Source: Gracilibacter sp. BRH_c7a | GTDB lineage: Bacteria; Bacillota; Desulfitobacteriia; Desulfitobacteriales; Syntrophobotulaceae | Direction of reading: 5' to 3' | Length of the DNA: 59,295 nucleotides | Assembly (NCBI GenBank): GCA_001516055.1 | Contig: LOEZ01000027.1 | Span: 1-59,295 of the forward strand | Part shown: positions 8,320 through 16,332 of the stretch, piece by piece | Numbering within the stretch: the stretch's first letter is position 1 | Layout of the letters: every line of letters begins with the position of its first letter | Translations under genes and position numbers: made by a program | Notes under the pieces: generated by a model | The model's input: the letters and a program-made list of their open reading frames with translations, nothing else | Database searches by the model: none | What the model was told of the DNA's origin: nothing

Positions 8320-8478
8320 CTAACAGCATGTTAATATTACAAAAACAAAATCAAAAATCAAACGGGTGTAAATCCTTCCCTTTTCAGGAGTGACTACCTT
8401 GTCGTAAATTCGCAATTGCAAATTTAAAACATGTATTATTTCTGCGGCAGAGGCTTCTTGGATTATTTCAAAAGCCAT
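8320..8478 (-). other. Open frame (52 codons) directly upstream of the thioredoxin remnant
   Basis: An open frame from ATG 8478 to TAG 8320 begins MAFEIIQEASAAEII and ends in a hydrophobic FDFVFVILTCC. Its stop overlaps the ribosome site of the thioredoxin remnant, as in an operon. A strongly altered copy lies at about 2950-3060. It probably represents the remains of a gene that once preceded the thioredoxin. No family was recognised. Confidence 0.3.
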
Positions 8479-8511
8479 CCCGGAATTGCTGATTAACATT
8501 CATGTTTTTTG

Positions 8512-8602
8512 ATTCCTGATCACTCACGTTAACGACATGAATCTTTCTGTAGATTGCTGAGCGGTCAATGCCTAGTATCCGCGCGGCTTTCTTACGCATC
8601 CA
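8512..8602 (-). pseudogene. Remnant of a sigma-54 activator C-terminus (Fis-type HTH)
   Basis: On the minus strand the reading GCV-(frameshift)-AARILGIDRSAIYRK-IHVVNVSDQES matches the end of the activator at 1-471, which reads GCVSEAARILGIDRSAIYRK and VQVVSLRDRE. One base is missing relative to that gene between GTAAG and AAGCC, and nothing upstream of the HTH is preserved. It is the tail of a lost paralogous activator. Confidence 0.85.
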
Positions 8603-8679
8603 CTACAATGATTAAAAATATTATGAACATACTTACTACAGATTCAAAAAGCTAAGTGTCGTATTTCCGTATGATACTT

Positions 8680-8770
8680 CATTTAATTGATAGCTATAGC
8701 TTATCAATCATTCTTAATCGTTAATTATCACATCAGATTAACTATAGTATAATTCTTTTAAAGATAATTG
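8680..8770. promoter_or_regulatory. Conserved regulatory block with LysR-type dyad
   Basis: Outer half-sites TTGATA (8687-8692) and TATCAA (8702-8707) enclose the perfect palindrome AGCTATAGCT. A second AT-rich element, TTAACTATAGTATAATTC, follows. The block is almost unchanged in the decayed copy at 3079-3168 although its flanks have diverged. It is a candidate LysR binding site and promoter for the genes to the right. Confidence 0.5.
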
Positions 8771-9021
8771 GGAATACAAAGATAATTGCAGATAAATAGA
8801 TGAATAAGAGGAACGGATAAGTTAATCAATGATTGATTCTACTCTAAAAAGTACCATTTTGTCTTTTCGGATGCTATATATTGTGAACGTAATCTCTTGC
8901 ACTATATGCAGACTACTAATAATAAAAAAAGGTTTTCGCACTAAAAACATGATCATGTTTGCTCTGTACCATAAGCGTACTGGCGAGGATAAGGGATTTA
9001 AAAGAAAGGAGAGTGTATACG

Positions 9022-9795
9022 ATGTCGTGGAGGATAATTCCTTTGGAACTAGGCCGTCTGAGTGTGTTTACCAAGGTTTTGGCATGGGATGAAAATTTAA
9101 ACAATGAAGAGGATACAACGAGAACACAAGTGCCCCTAATCGGTTGGCTACTCATCAATGACCAAACCGGAGAGAAGATATTGGTTGATACTGGGGGAGG
9201 CGAGGATGAGGAATTTGGGACAAAATATCATAACCCGCTAACCTGTAAAACAGAAAATCATCTAGATGTAGCCTTAAAGAAGTTCAACACAACCGTAGAT
9301 GAAATAAAAACAGTGATTTTGACCCATCTGCATTGGGATCATGCCTGGGGTGTCTTCAAATTTCCTCAAGCAAAAGTAATCATACAGAAAACCGAATTAC
9401 AGTATGCTGTGGCCCCGGATGCCAAATTTGTTCGAGTATATGAGTTGGATCTTCCGCACCAGATTCCATATTTCATGAGATATTTCAATCAGATTCAAAC
9501 GGTTTCCGGTGATGTGAGTTTTGCAGATGGAATTAAGTTATTGTTTCTACCTGGACATTCAGCTGGTTCACAGGGTGTGATGGTTGATACAAGTAATGGC
9601 AAATATATAATTCCAGGTGACTTAGTTAATATAAAGAAGAATTGGGAAGAAAATCTTCCACCAGGAATTCACAATGATCTTGAGACTTGCTATGCGAGTA
9701 TGAAAAAGTTACGGGAGATAGCAGCTGAAAATAAGGCAACCGTACTGTACGATCATGATATTGCTGCGTTTGAACAATTAAAACATATGCTTTAA
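9022..9795 (+). CDS. Metallo-beta-lactamase-fold hydrolase (N-acyl-homoserine lactonase-like)
   Basis: 257 residues with the dinuclear zinc motif HLHWDHAWG, an upstream LVDTGGG strand, a further His in LPGHSAGSQG and an Asp in IPGDLV, as in the lactonase branch of the MBL superfamily. Members hydrolyse lactones, esters or thioesters. The true substrate is unknown and quorum quenching should not be assumed. The ATG at 9022 follows AAAGGAGAG. The longer upstream frame lacks a site. It sits between the LysR gene and the MFS carrier, and all three belong to the hydrolase set 1 locus. Confidence 0.88.
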   Translation: MSWRIIPLELGRLSVFTKVLAWDENLNNEEDTTRTQVPLIGWLLINDQTGEKILVDTGGGEDEEFGTKYHNPLTCKTENHLDVALKKFNTTVDEIKTVILTHLHWDHAWGVFKFPQAKVIIQKTELQYAVAPDAKFVRVYELDLPHQIPYFMRYFNQIQTVSGDVSFADGIKLLFLPGHSAGSQGVMVDTSNGKYIIPGDLVNIKKNWEENLPPGIHNDLETCYASMKKLREIAAENKATVLYDHDIAAFEQLKHML

Positions 9796-9927
9796 AAGAC
9801 AAATGAAGAGTTGTTCATGCTGAGTATCTTCGTTGATAGGAACCTAGGATTACTATTGATGAATTTATATGGATAAAACGAGTTTGTATTAATAACAGAA
9901 AGGTGGTTTTATGGTGCGATAATTTTA

Positions 9928-9962
9928 GCTCTCCTAAATGGGCGGCCGACAAATAGGAGAGC
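9928..9962. repeat. Inverted repeat between the MBL and MFS genes
   Basis: GCTCTCCTA and TAGGAGAGC pair perfectly around a 17-base GC-rich loop. There is no T run, so a terminator is unlikely. It may be an mRNA leader structure or a regulator site for the MFS gene. Confidence 0.45.
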
Positions 9963-10033
9963 GATTATCAATATTAAACTAACTACACATATAAAGGTGC
10001 GAATCTGTGATTTGAAAGTTTAAAAATAAGTAG

Positions 10034-10043
10034 TGAGCGCTCA
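10034..10043. promoter_or_regulatory. TGAGCGCTCA palindrome before the MFS gene
   Basis: A perfect 10-bp palindrome in the context AGTGAGCGCTCATT, about 26 bp before the MFS start. It resembles operators of TetR-type repressors, but no such regulator gene is in the window. Confidence 0.35.
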
Positions 10044-10069
10044 TTCTTCAAATGTAGAGGAGGTAATTT

Positions 10070-11419
10070 ATGAACACACAACTTGAAGGTAAAACCGTAT
10101 CTGGAATTTCCCAGAACCTAAAACTGACTAATACTCATTACTTTGTAATTATTTGTACGGCTCTGGGATTTCTTGTTGACTCGCTTGATTTGTATATCGT
10201 AGCTTATGCAATGCCTTTTATGGTTACTGAATGGAATATTGATGCCGTTACCAATGGTGTTTTAGCTTCAGCTGGTATCTGGGGTGCGCTTATTGGATCT
10301 TTATCATGGGGACCTATTTCAGACAAAATAGGACGAAAATGGTCGCTCGTTCTAACAATAGCTGGATTCTCAGTACTTACCGGAGCAATTTATTTCACAA
10401 CGAATACAACACAATTTATGGCCATTCGCTTTGCATCCGGCTTCTTCTTAGGTGGAGCAATACCGATCGCAGGTGTTTTTACCTCGGAAATTGCTCCTTT
10501 TGCAATTCGGGGAAAATTAACATCTGTCTTAGGTTGTTTTTTTCCAGCCGGTTTATTGTGCGCTTCGCTGATATCGCTTTTTATTGCCCCGATTTTTGGT
10601 TGGAGAGCGATGTTTATCGTTGGCGCGTTGCCCGTTATCTTAGCAGTTGTATGTATCAAATTACCTGAGTCACCACTTTGGCTGGCTGCTAAAGGGCGTC
10701 AGGAAGAGGCGATTGCAGTATTAAGGCGATTAGGCGCAAGTGAAGAAGATTTAAATCAGGTAATTCTTGAAAAAGCAAAGGATGAGCAAGAGAAAAAAAC
10801 AAAGAAAGTTTCCGCAGCAGTACTTTTTGGACCTAAATATAGAAAACGCTTTGCTTTTACGACTTCTTTCTATTTCTTTACGAATCTGGCCTACTTTGGG
10901 TTTGCTATGTGGTTACCGTCCCTTTTAAATACCGTATATGGGATACCTAAAACTGAAACATTCAAGCTTACCCTGGCAGTTGCGTGTGTGGCCATATTAG
11001 GCAGAGCCTATTTAGCCTGGGCGATTGAAAAGTTTGGACGCAAGTCGATGGTTTATGTGGGTTATGGCGTAGCCGGAGCGGCTTGCATAATGCTGATGTT
11101 CGTTCAAAATTTAACTCTCTTAATAGCTATCCTTATTATTATGCCTTTCTTTTATGAGCAAGGTGCAGGACTCACCGTATCATGGGTTCCAGAATTCTAC
11201 CCGCCAGAAATAAGGGCTACGGCCAATGCCTGGTCAAACTCGGCAGGAAGAATTAGTTCAGCCTGCGCCCCGATCATCTTTGGCTTTATTATATCAACGG
11301 GTGCAGTTTTTGGAATTTATTTAGTGATGGCGGGATGTTTCTGGTTGTTATGCCTATTGTCTAAAACCATAGGTATTGAAACAAAAGGCAAAACAATTGA
11401 AGAAATTGAAGCAGCATAG
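10070..11419 (+). CDS. MFS transporter (sugar/organic-acid porter type)
   Basis: 449 residues with 12 predicted hydrophobic segments. The MFS signature between helices 2 and 3 is GPISDKIGRKWSL. RFASGFFLGGAIPIAG follows, and a second GRK-type loop (EKFGRKSMVYV) occurs in the C-terminal half. These are traits of the metabolite:H+ symporter branch that carries sugars or aromatic and organic acids. The ATG follows a strong GAGGAGGT site. A hairpin terminator (11431-11477) separates it from the hydrolase gene, so the two may be partly uncoupled. It probably moves a substrate or product of the set 1 pathway. Confidence 0.9.
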   Translation: MNTQLEGKTVSGISQNLKLTNTHYFVIICTALGFLVDSLDLYIVAYAMPFMVTEWNIDAVTNGVLASAGIWGALIGSLSWGPISDKIGRKWSLVLTIAGFSVLTGAIYFTTNTTQFMAIRFASGFFLGGAIPIAGVFTSEIAPFAIRGKLTSVLGCFFPAGLLCASLISLFIAPIFGWRAMFIVGALPVILAVVCIKLPESPLWLAAKGRQEEAIAVLRRLGASEEDLNQVILEKAKDEQEKKTKKVSAAVLFGPKYRKRFAFTTSFYFFTNLAYFGFAMWLPSLLNTVYGIPKTETFKLTLAVACVAILGRAYLAWAIEKFGRKSMVYVGYGVAGAACIMLMFVQNLTLLIAILIIMPFFYEQGAGLTVSWVPEFYPPEIRATANAWSNSAGRISSACAPIIFGFIISTGAVFGIYLVMAGCFWLLCLLSKTIGIETKGKTIEEIEAA

Positions 11420-11430
11420 CGTTTTTTAAG

Positions 11431-11477
11431 TTCAGCTGTTTCCGGGAGCATTGTTTAATGCTCCCGGGATAAGCTGA
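11431..11477 (+). terminator. Hairpin between MFS and hydrolase genes
   Basis: A two-part stem, TTCAGCT/AGCTGAA outside and CCGGGAGCATT/AATGCTCCCGG inside. The 3' side runs into AAAAAT rather than T, so it may act as a processing or partial termination structure. Confidence 0.6.
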
Positions 11478-11512
11478 AAAATATGCATAATATTTTTTAC
11501 GAAAGGATGATT

Positions 11513-13558
11513 ATGAAAATGAAGAGGAGAGTTTTAACAGAGAAAATAGCTGTTATAGGAGTCGATGGTTTCGAGCCAAAGCTAGCAAAAAAGTTCCTGG
11601 ATCAAGGTAAAATGCCCAATTTGCAAAAGTTTATAGACAAAGGTTCGTGCCGGGAAGATCTCGTTTTATTGGGGGCGATGCCTACCGTTACACCGACGCT
11701 GTGGACAACAATATCTACCGGTGCCTATCCGGGAACCCACGGCATCACTTGCTTCTTTGGGCACAATCATGGTCAGTTGGATAGTGTGGTATATAATTTG
11801 GACTCCAGACGTTCTAAAGCTGAACCGTTGTGGAATATTTTAGCTGAAGAGGCTAACAAAAGAACACTAGTATGGCATTGGCCGGGTAGCGCATGGCCTC
11901 CTACTTCAGATAGTCCCAATCTTCATGTTGTTGAAGGTACTCAGCCCCAGACCATTAATACTGGAATTGCTGGTGTAGATATTTCTAAAATAGTAGTTGC
12001 TTCAGACAAATTTGAAGAAGCGCAATTCTTGCCAAATACTTCTACTATTACGCCTGGCGCCGGTTGTATTATTGAGAATGTGGAAGAATTACTTGAAGAT
12101 GATGGGGAGTCTAGTTATTTAAGAGCAGCCATATCAAGCGGAGCAAAAGTTATAAAAAATATTGTTACTTGTGAAGAAGAAAATGAAATACATGTATTGG
12201 CCAAAATGATTGCTGATACTGTAAAGTCCCCGATTAAGGAAGTTGTAGGTTGGGCTAAAGCACCTGACGGTGCTAAGGAATTTACGATTACCTTGGGAAA
12301 AGGCTTGGAACGCCGCCCGGCGTTGCTTTTACAAAACGAACAAGGTATTTATGATTCGGTTGAAGTCTATAAATCAAAGAAAGACTTAGAGCCTATTGTG
12401 ATCATTGAAGGAGGAAAATCGGTTTATGACGTGGTTGATACCATCAAGAATGACCAAGGGGAAAATATTGTATGTAATAGAAATTACCATGTCTTAACGA
12501 TTAAGCCTGACGGTTCTGAAGTCACCATGCTGATAGGCATGGCCTTAGATGTGAGCCGGGATGATTTATTTCATCCAAAGAATTTGTACAAGGAAGTTAT
12601 AGATAATATCGGGTATGTTCCTAACAGACCGGTAATTAATGGTGCTAACGAAATACTTGTAGACAAAGTATTTATTCCGACCTGGGACCACTATTGTGAG
12701 TGGCAGGCAGATTGTTTGACATATTTTATGAAAAACAATAAGTATGATGTCATTTATTCTCATTTGCACAATGTTGATAATGGCGGGCATCTGTTCTGGC
12801 ATTTTGCTAAGCACCAGGAGAAGTGGAATAATAATGAAGAAGCATACCAGGGATTTATAGAGAGAATGTATATTCAAACAGATAACTATCTGGGAAGATT
12901 TCTGCCTTATTTAGATGAGGGTTGGACCATAATTGTCACTTCGGATCATGGCTTGAGTTGTCAGGAAAATCTTGGCGTGGAATTAGGCGAGGCAGGCGGA
13001 ATCACTACACCGGTAATGGAAGAACTTGGTTATGTTAAAATAATTACGGATGAAAACGGCAATCACGAATTTGACTGGGCGAATACCAAAGCGGTGGCCA
13101 GCCGTGGTAATTATATTTATCTCAACTTAATTGGACGAGATGAGCACGGAATCGTTGATCCTAAAGACCAATACGATTTGGAAACACAAATTATTTCCGA
13201 TTTATATTCTTACCGCGATCCCAAAACTGGTAAACGGGTTGTGGCACTGGCAATGCGTAATAAGGATGCTGCACTTCTTGGTATGAGTGGACCAGAGTGT
13301 GGCGATATAATCTATTTCACAGAAGAGTCCTTCAATGTTATTCACGCAGACTCTTTATCAACCCAAAATGGATATGCAGACACATCTCTTTCACCTATTT
13401 TTGTTGCAGCCGGGCCAGGGATTAAACAAGGTTATAAAACTGAACGGTTAATTCGTCAAGTAGATATTGCACCTACTATGGCTTTCCTGAGCGGCGTTCG
13501 TTTACCGGCTCAGAATGAGGGATCTCCTGTGCATCAAATTCTTACGGAAGAGATTTAA
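11513..13558 (+). CDS. Alkaline phosphatase superfamily hydrolase (type I phosphodiesterase/nucleotide pyrophosphatase-like), set 1
   Basis: 681 residues, cytoplasmic, no signal peptide. Superfamily metal ligands and nucleophile are visible: D18 in VIGVDGF, a Thr nucleophile candidate at about T60 (MPTVTPTLWTT, then TGAYPGTHGI), SHLHNVDNGGH, TSDHGL and a C-terminal HADSLS. These enzymes cleave phosphate mono- or diesters, phosphonates or sulfates with two metal ions. The protein is much longer than typical phosphonoacetate hydrolases, with a large insertion in the middle. A paralogue lies at 17454-19508 and a 3' fragment at 3247-3633. It is followed by chemoreceptor, thioredoxin and thioredoxin reductase genes. 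The start at 11513 is set by GAAAGG six bases upstream and matches the paralogue's N-terminus. The substrate is unknown. Confidence 0.88.
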   Translation: MKMKRRVLTEKIAVIGVDGFEPKLAKKFLDQGKMPNLQKFIDKGSCREDLVLLGAMPTVTPTLWTTISTGAYPGTHGITCFFGHNHGQLDSVVYNLDSRRSKAEPLWNILAEEANKRTLVWHWPGSAWPPTSDSPNLHVVEGTQPQTINTGIAGVDISKIVVASDKFEEAQFLPNTSTITPGAGCIIENVEELLEDDGESSYLRAAISSGAKVIKNIVTCEEENEIHVLAKMIADTVKSPIKEVVGWAKAPDGAKEFTITLGKGLERRPALLLQNEQGIYDSVEVYKSKKDLEPIVIIEGGKSVYDVVDTIKNDQGENIVCNRNYHVLTIKPDGSEVTMLIGMALDVSRDDLFHPKNLYKEVIDNIGYVPNRPVINGANEILVDKVFIPTWDHYCEWQADCLTYFMKNNKYDVIYSHLHNVDNGGHLFWHFAKHQEKWNNNEEAYQGFIERMYIQTDNYLGRFLPYLDEGWTIIVTSDHGLSCQENLGVELGEAGGITTPVMEELGYVKIITDENGNHEFDWANTKAVASRGNYIYLNLIGRDEHGIVDPKDQYDLETQIISDLYSYRDPKTGKRVVALAMRNKDAALLGMSGPECGDIIYFTEESFNVIHADSLSTQNGYADTSLSPIFVAAGPGIKQGYKTERLIRQVDIAPTMAFLSGVRLPAQNEGSPVHQILTEEI

Positions 13559-13612
13559 TAGGTTTGAAAAAATAGGCAAAACATTGGAAGAAAATTATTA
13601 ATGCAGTCTTGT

Positions 13613-13648
13613 TGGGGGGAGATCTTATAATCCTCCCCCTATTTTTTC
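13613..13648 (+). terminator. Rho-independent terminator after hydrolase 1
   Basis: A GGGGGAG/CTCCCCC stem around a short AT loop is followed by TATTTTTT. Confidence 0.8.
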
Positions 13649-13697
13649 TAATTAAACCAGATCTCGTTTGAAGGAAAAATATGGGGAGGAAGATAGC

Positions 13698-14585
13698 ATG
13701 GAAATAAAATACCTGTCGGGCTTGATTGAAGTTTTGCCGGCTATTAAAGAAATCCTAGGAGAGGATATATCGATTGCAGTAGCGGATATTTTGGAAAAAA
13801 AGTACATTGCCTCGGTAGGATGTGAGAAATTTAGATCTGATAAATTTAGAGAATATAATATTGAAGTGGGGGGGACTTTTGATATTAAGTCCCGGCGGCT
13901 TTCCCTGGCAGTAGAAAGAGAGAAAGAACAATTGACGTCTTTGCTTCCCGCGACATATTACGGATTTTCGGTCAGGCAGACGCAGACGCCAGTTATCGAT
14001 GAAAAAGGCGAAGTAGTGGCTATTGTAACTTTCTACAAGAGCATAGATATGGAAACTAAAATAGAAGGAATATCCTCGAATGTTTTAACATCTATGGAAC
14101 AATTAAATGCCGGTATGGAGGAAATCGCCTCCAGTACACAGCAGCTTTCCTTATTTCTTAAGGAGACTATTGATTTCATTACCCAAACTGATGAGAAACT
14201 ACAGGAGATTGACGGAATAATTAAAGGAATTGATAGTATTTCTGTTCAATCCAACTTGTTGGCCTTAAATGCGGCTATCGAAGCGGCCAGAGCAGGGGAT
14301 GCCGGAAGGGGATTTGGTGTAGTAGCCAAAGAAATGGGCAACCTCTCTAATTCGAGCAAGAGTTCGGCGGTAAAGGTAGCCAAGTCTCTTTTAGAAATGA
14401 AAAAAGCCATTGAGACTATTGAGAATCAAATTAGCCAAACAAGCCTGAATTATGAAAATCAGGCTGCCGCTATTGAAGAGATTGCTGCAACAACCGATGA
14501 AGTTGTCGGAGTGACGAAACAACTGTCAGAACTGGCAAAACTTGATACGATTGAAGAGACAATCGCCTTTCACCGGTACGATTAA
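13698..14585 (+). CDS. Cytosolic methyl-accepting chemotaxis-type receptor
   Basis: About 295 residues with no membrane segment. The first ~120 residues form a small sensor-like domain ending [10 protein letters not shown]. The rest is a coiled-coil signalling domain with the MCP hairpin tip: [15 protein letters not shown] and [17 protein letters not shown]. The usual RKLAERS-like stretch is replaced by [10 protein letters not shown], and the C-terminal arm is short. It probably senses an intracellular metabolite and signals to a CheA complex or works as a stand-alone sensor. The ATG at 13698 follows GGGGAGGA. It lies between hydrolase 1 and its thioredoxin, a position that is empty in set 2. 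Confidence 0.85.
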   Translation: MEIKYLSGLIEVLPAIKEILGEDISIAVADILEKKYIASVGCEKFRSDKFREYNIEVGGTFDIKSRRLSLAVEREKEQLTSLLPATYYGFSVRQTQTPVIDEKGEVVAIVTFYKSIDMETKIEGISSNVLTSMEQLNAGMEEIASSTQQLSLFLKETIDFITQTDEKLQEIDGIIKGIDSISVQSNLLALNAAIEAARAGDAGRGFGVVAKEMGNLSNSSKSSAVKVAKSLLEMKKAIETIENQISQTSLNYENQAAAIEEIAATTDEVVGVTKQLSELAKLDTIEETIAFHRYD

Positions 14586-14637
14586 ATAGGATAAAAGATA
14601 CAACCCTAAGCAAAAATCAATAGGAGGTTTGAAATAT

Positions 14638-14964
14638 ATGTCCTTACAACCATTAAATTCTAATAGTTTTGAGAAAATCATCTATGATGACGGGGAATCT
14701 TGCCTTGTAGTATTCTCAAGAAAAGATTGTCACGTGTGTAAAGAAGTTGTTCCTATCTTAGAGGAATTAGCCCCTAAGTATGATGGTAAATTCGGTTTTT
14801 ATTATGTCGATGTAGAAGAGCAGAAGCCTTTATTCCAAAGATTCTCGCTTAAAGGGGTTCCTCAGATTCTTTTCTTCAAAGATGGAGAATATCAAGGAAA
14901 ACTGGCGGGCGCTGTGGATGATGAGAAAGTAAGTGATAAGATTACGGAAGTTCTTGAATCGTAA
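14638..14964 (+). CDS. Thioredoxin-like protein with CHVC active site, set 1
   Basis: 108 residues with a thioredoxin fold: FSRKDCHVCKEVVP (CxxC at 31-34) and a cis-proline segment KGVPQILFF. The usual CGPC dipeptide is replaced by His-Val, which should change its redox potential and partner choice. It should pass electrons from the reductase encoded 29 bp downstream to an unknown disulfide- or selenide-using enzyme. The ATG at 14638 follows TAGGAGG. The paralogue at 19545-19871 has the same CHVC. A dead third copy is at 8210-8308. Confidence 0.9.
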   Translation: MSLQPLNSNSFEKIIYDDGESCLVVFSRKDCHVCKEVVPILEELAPKYDGKFGFYYVDVEEQKPLFQRFSLKGVPQILFFKDGEYQGKLAGAVDDEKVSDKITEVLES

Positions 14965-14993
14965 ATAAATCTTAAAAAAGGTTGTTGAGAATA

Positions 14994-16217
14994 ATGGCAG
15001 ACATAATGAACAACTACGATTTAATCATTATAGGTGGGGGCCCTGCAGGACTCACGGCGGCAATCTATGGAGGAAGAGCCAGGCTTAAAACGTTAGTTAT
15101 TAATAAAGGCACTTTAGGCGGACAAGTAAATACCACCCGCGAAATTGTCAACTATCCTGGATTCATACAAACGGGCGGTTCAGGACTGATGAAAATGTTT
15201 AAAACACATGCTGAAACCTTTGGAGTTGAGTTTTTAAAGGACGAAGTCAATGATGTGGATTTTTCGCAAGAGGAAAAAATGATTAGGGTAAAAAAAGGCA
15301 AAGAATTCTCTGCTAAAGCCGTTCTAATTGCTTGCGGTTGTGAGCCAAGGCTATTGAATATTCCTGGTGAAAAAAGACTAAGGGGGAGCGGAGTAGCGTA
15401 TTGCGCCACCTGTGATGCCGAATTTTTTGAAGGGGAAGATGTCGTTGTGGTGGGCAGCGGTGATCAGGCCATTGAAGAAGGAATGTATATCACCAAATTT
15501 GCCCGCAAAGTTACTGTCATTGTTCTGCACGATGAAGGAATTATGGATTGCAATAAAGTCAGTGCAGAAAAAGCATTTCAAAACGACAAGATGGAGTTTA
15601 TCTGGAACTCAACGATTGAAGAGGTTTTGGGAAAAGACAATGTTGAAGGAGTTAAAATCAAAAATTTAAAAACAGGCGAGTCCAGCGAGCTTATCTGTCA
15701 GGGTGTCTTCTTCTTTGTAGGAATGGTCCCCTCAACCCATTTCCTTAAAGAAAGCGGAGTTGAGATGGATCAAAGAGGTTACATTCCTGTCAATGATTTG
15801 ATGGAAACCAATGTTGAAGGCGTTTATGCGGTTGGAGACAACCGGATTAAATATTTAAGGCAAGTGGTTTCGGCAGCTGGGGATGGAGCAACAGCGGCTG
15901 TCGCCGCTGAGCGGTATATTGAAGAATTAAATTCCTTTAATATTAACGTTTTGGAATGTGATAAGAAAGTACTCCTACTTTTCCTCGATGCCTTAAATAA
16001 TAAGAGCTTGGAATTCAGTACTTTATTAGAAGAAGTAAATCGAGAGTTGAATGAACGTTACAAGGTTGTCAAAGTTGATATGGCCACCAAGAAAAATCAG
16101 GCTAAAAAATATTGGATTGAAAATGTGCCTTCTGTTTTGGTCTTAGATAAGGGACAAGAAATTAAAAGGCTGAAATGTTCGTTGAATAGAGAGAATTTAA
16201 AATCACAGTTAATATAG
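14994..16217 (+). CDS. Thioredoxin reductase with C-terminal thioredoxin-like domain, set 1
   Basis: About 407 residues. Residues 1-305 are a complete low-molecular-weight thioredoxin reductase: FAD motif IIIGGGPAGLTAA, redox CATC at 137-140, NAD(P)H-binding VVGSGDQAIEEG and the final FAD loop AVGDNRIKYLRQVVSAAGDG. About 100 further residues follow, where the standard enzyme would stop. They have a thioredoxin-like pattern (KVLLLFLDAL, VKVDMATKK, NVPSVLVLDKG) with the cis-Pro but without the CxxC cysteines. The tail may dock the CHVC thioredoxin or a client. It follows the thioredoxin by 29 bp. The exact start is uncertain: TTG at 14982 and 14985 are alternatives. Confidence 0.9.
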   Translation: MADIMNNYDLIIIGGGPAGLTAAIYGGRARLKTLVINKGTLGGQVNTTREIVNYPGFIQTGGSGLMKMFKTHAETFGVEFLKDEVNDVDFSQEEKMIRVKKGKEFSAKAVLIACGCEPRLLNIPGEKRLRGSGVAYCATCDAEFFEGEDVVVVGSGDQAIEEGMYITKFARKVTVIVLHDEGIMDCNKVSAEKAFQNDKMEFIWNSTIEEVLGKDNVEGVKIKNLKTGESSELICQGVFFFVGMVPSTHFLKESGVEMDQRGYIPVNDLMETNVEGVYAVGDNRIKYLRQVVSAAGDGATAAVAAERYIEELNSFNINVLECDKKVLLLFLDALNNKSLEFSTLLEEVNRELNERYKVVKVDMATKKNQAKKYWIENVPSVLVLDKGQEIKRLKCSLNRENLKSQLI

Positions 16218-16238
16218 TTGCGCTGTCATCTATAATAA

Positions 16239-16290
16239 AAATCGAGTAGGAGCTGAATACAATAACTATTTAGCTCCTACTCGATTTATT
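16239..16290 (+). terminator. Terminator between reductase 1 and converging LysR 2
   Basis: AAATCGAGTAGGAGCT pairs with AGCTCCTACTCGATTT around a 17-base loop. The 3' side has TTTATTT and the 5' side an A run, so it can work in both directions. Confidence 0.8.
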
Positions 16291-16332
16291 TGCTAGTTCA
16301 ACTACAGCACCTTAAACTAAAAATGCAACAGC

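Noticed and set aside
9022-9795. Calling the MBL protein a quorum-quenching lactonase
   Set aside because: The motif set places it near N-acyl-homoserine lactonases, but the neighbourhood is catabolic and nothing points to a signalling substrate.
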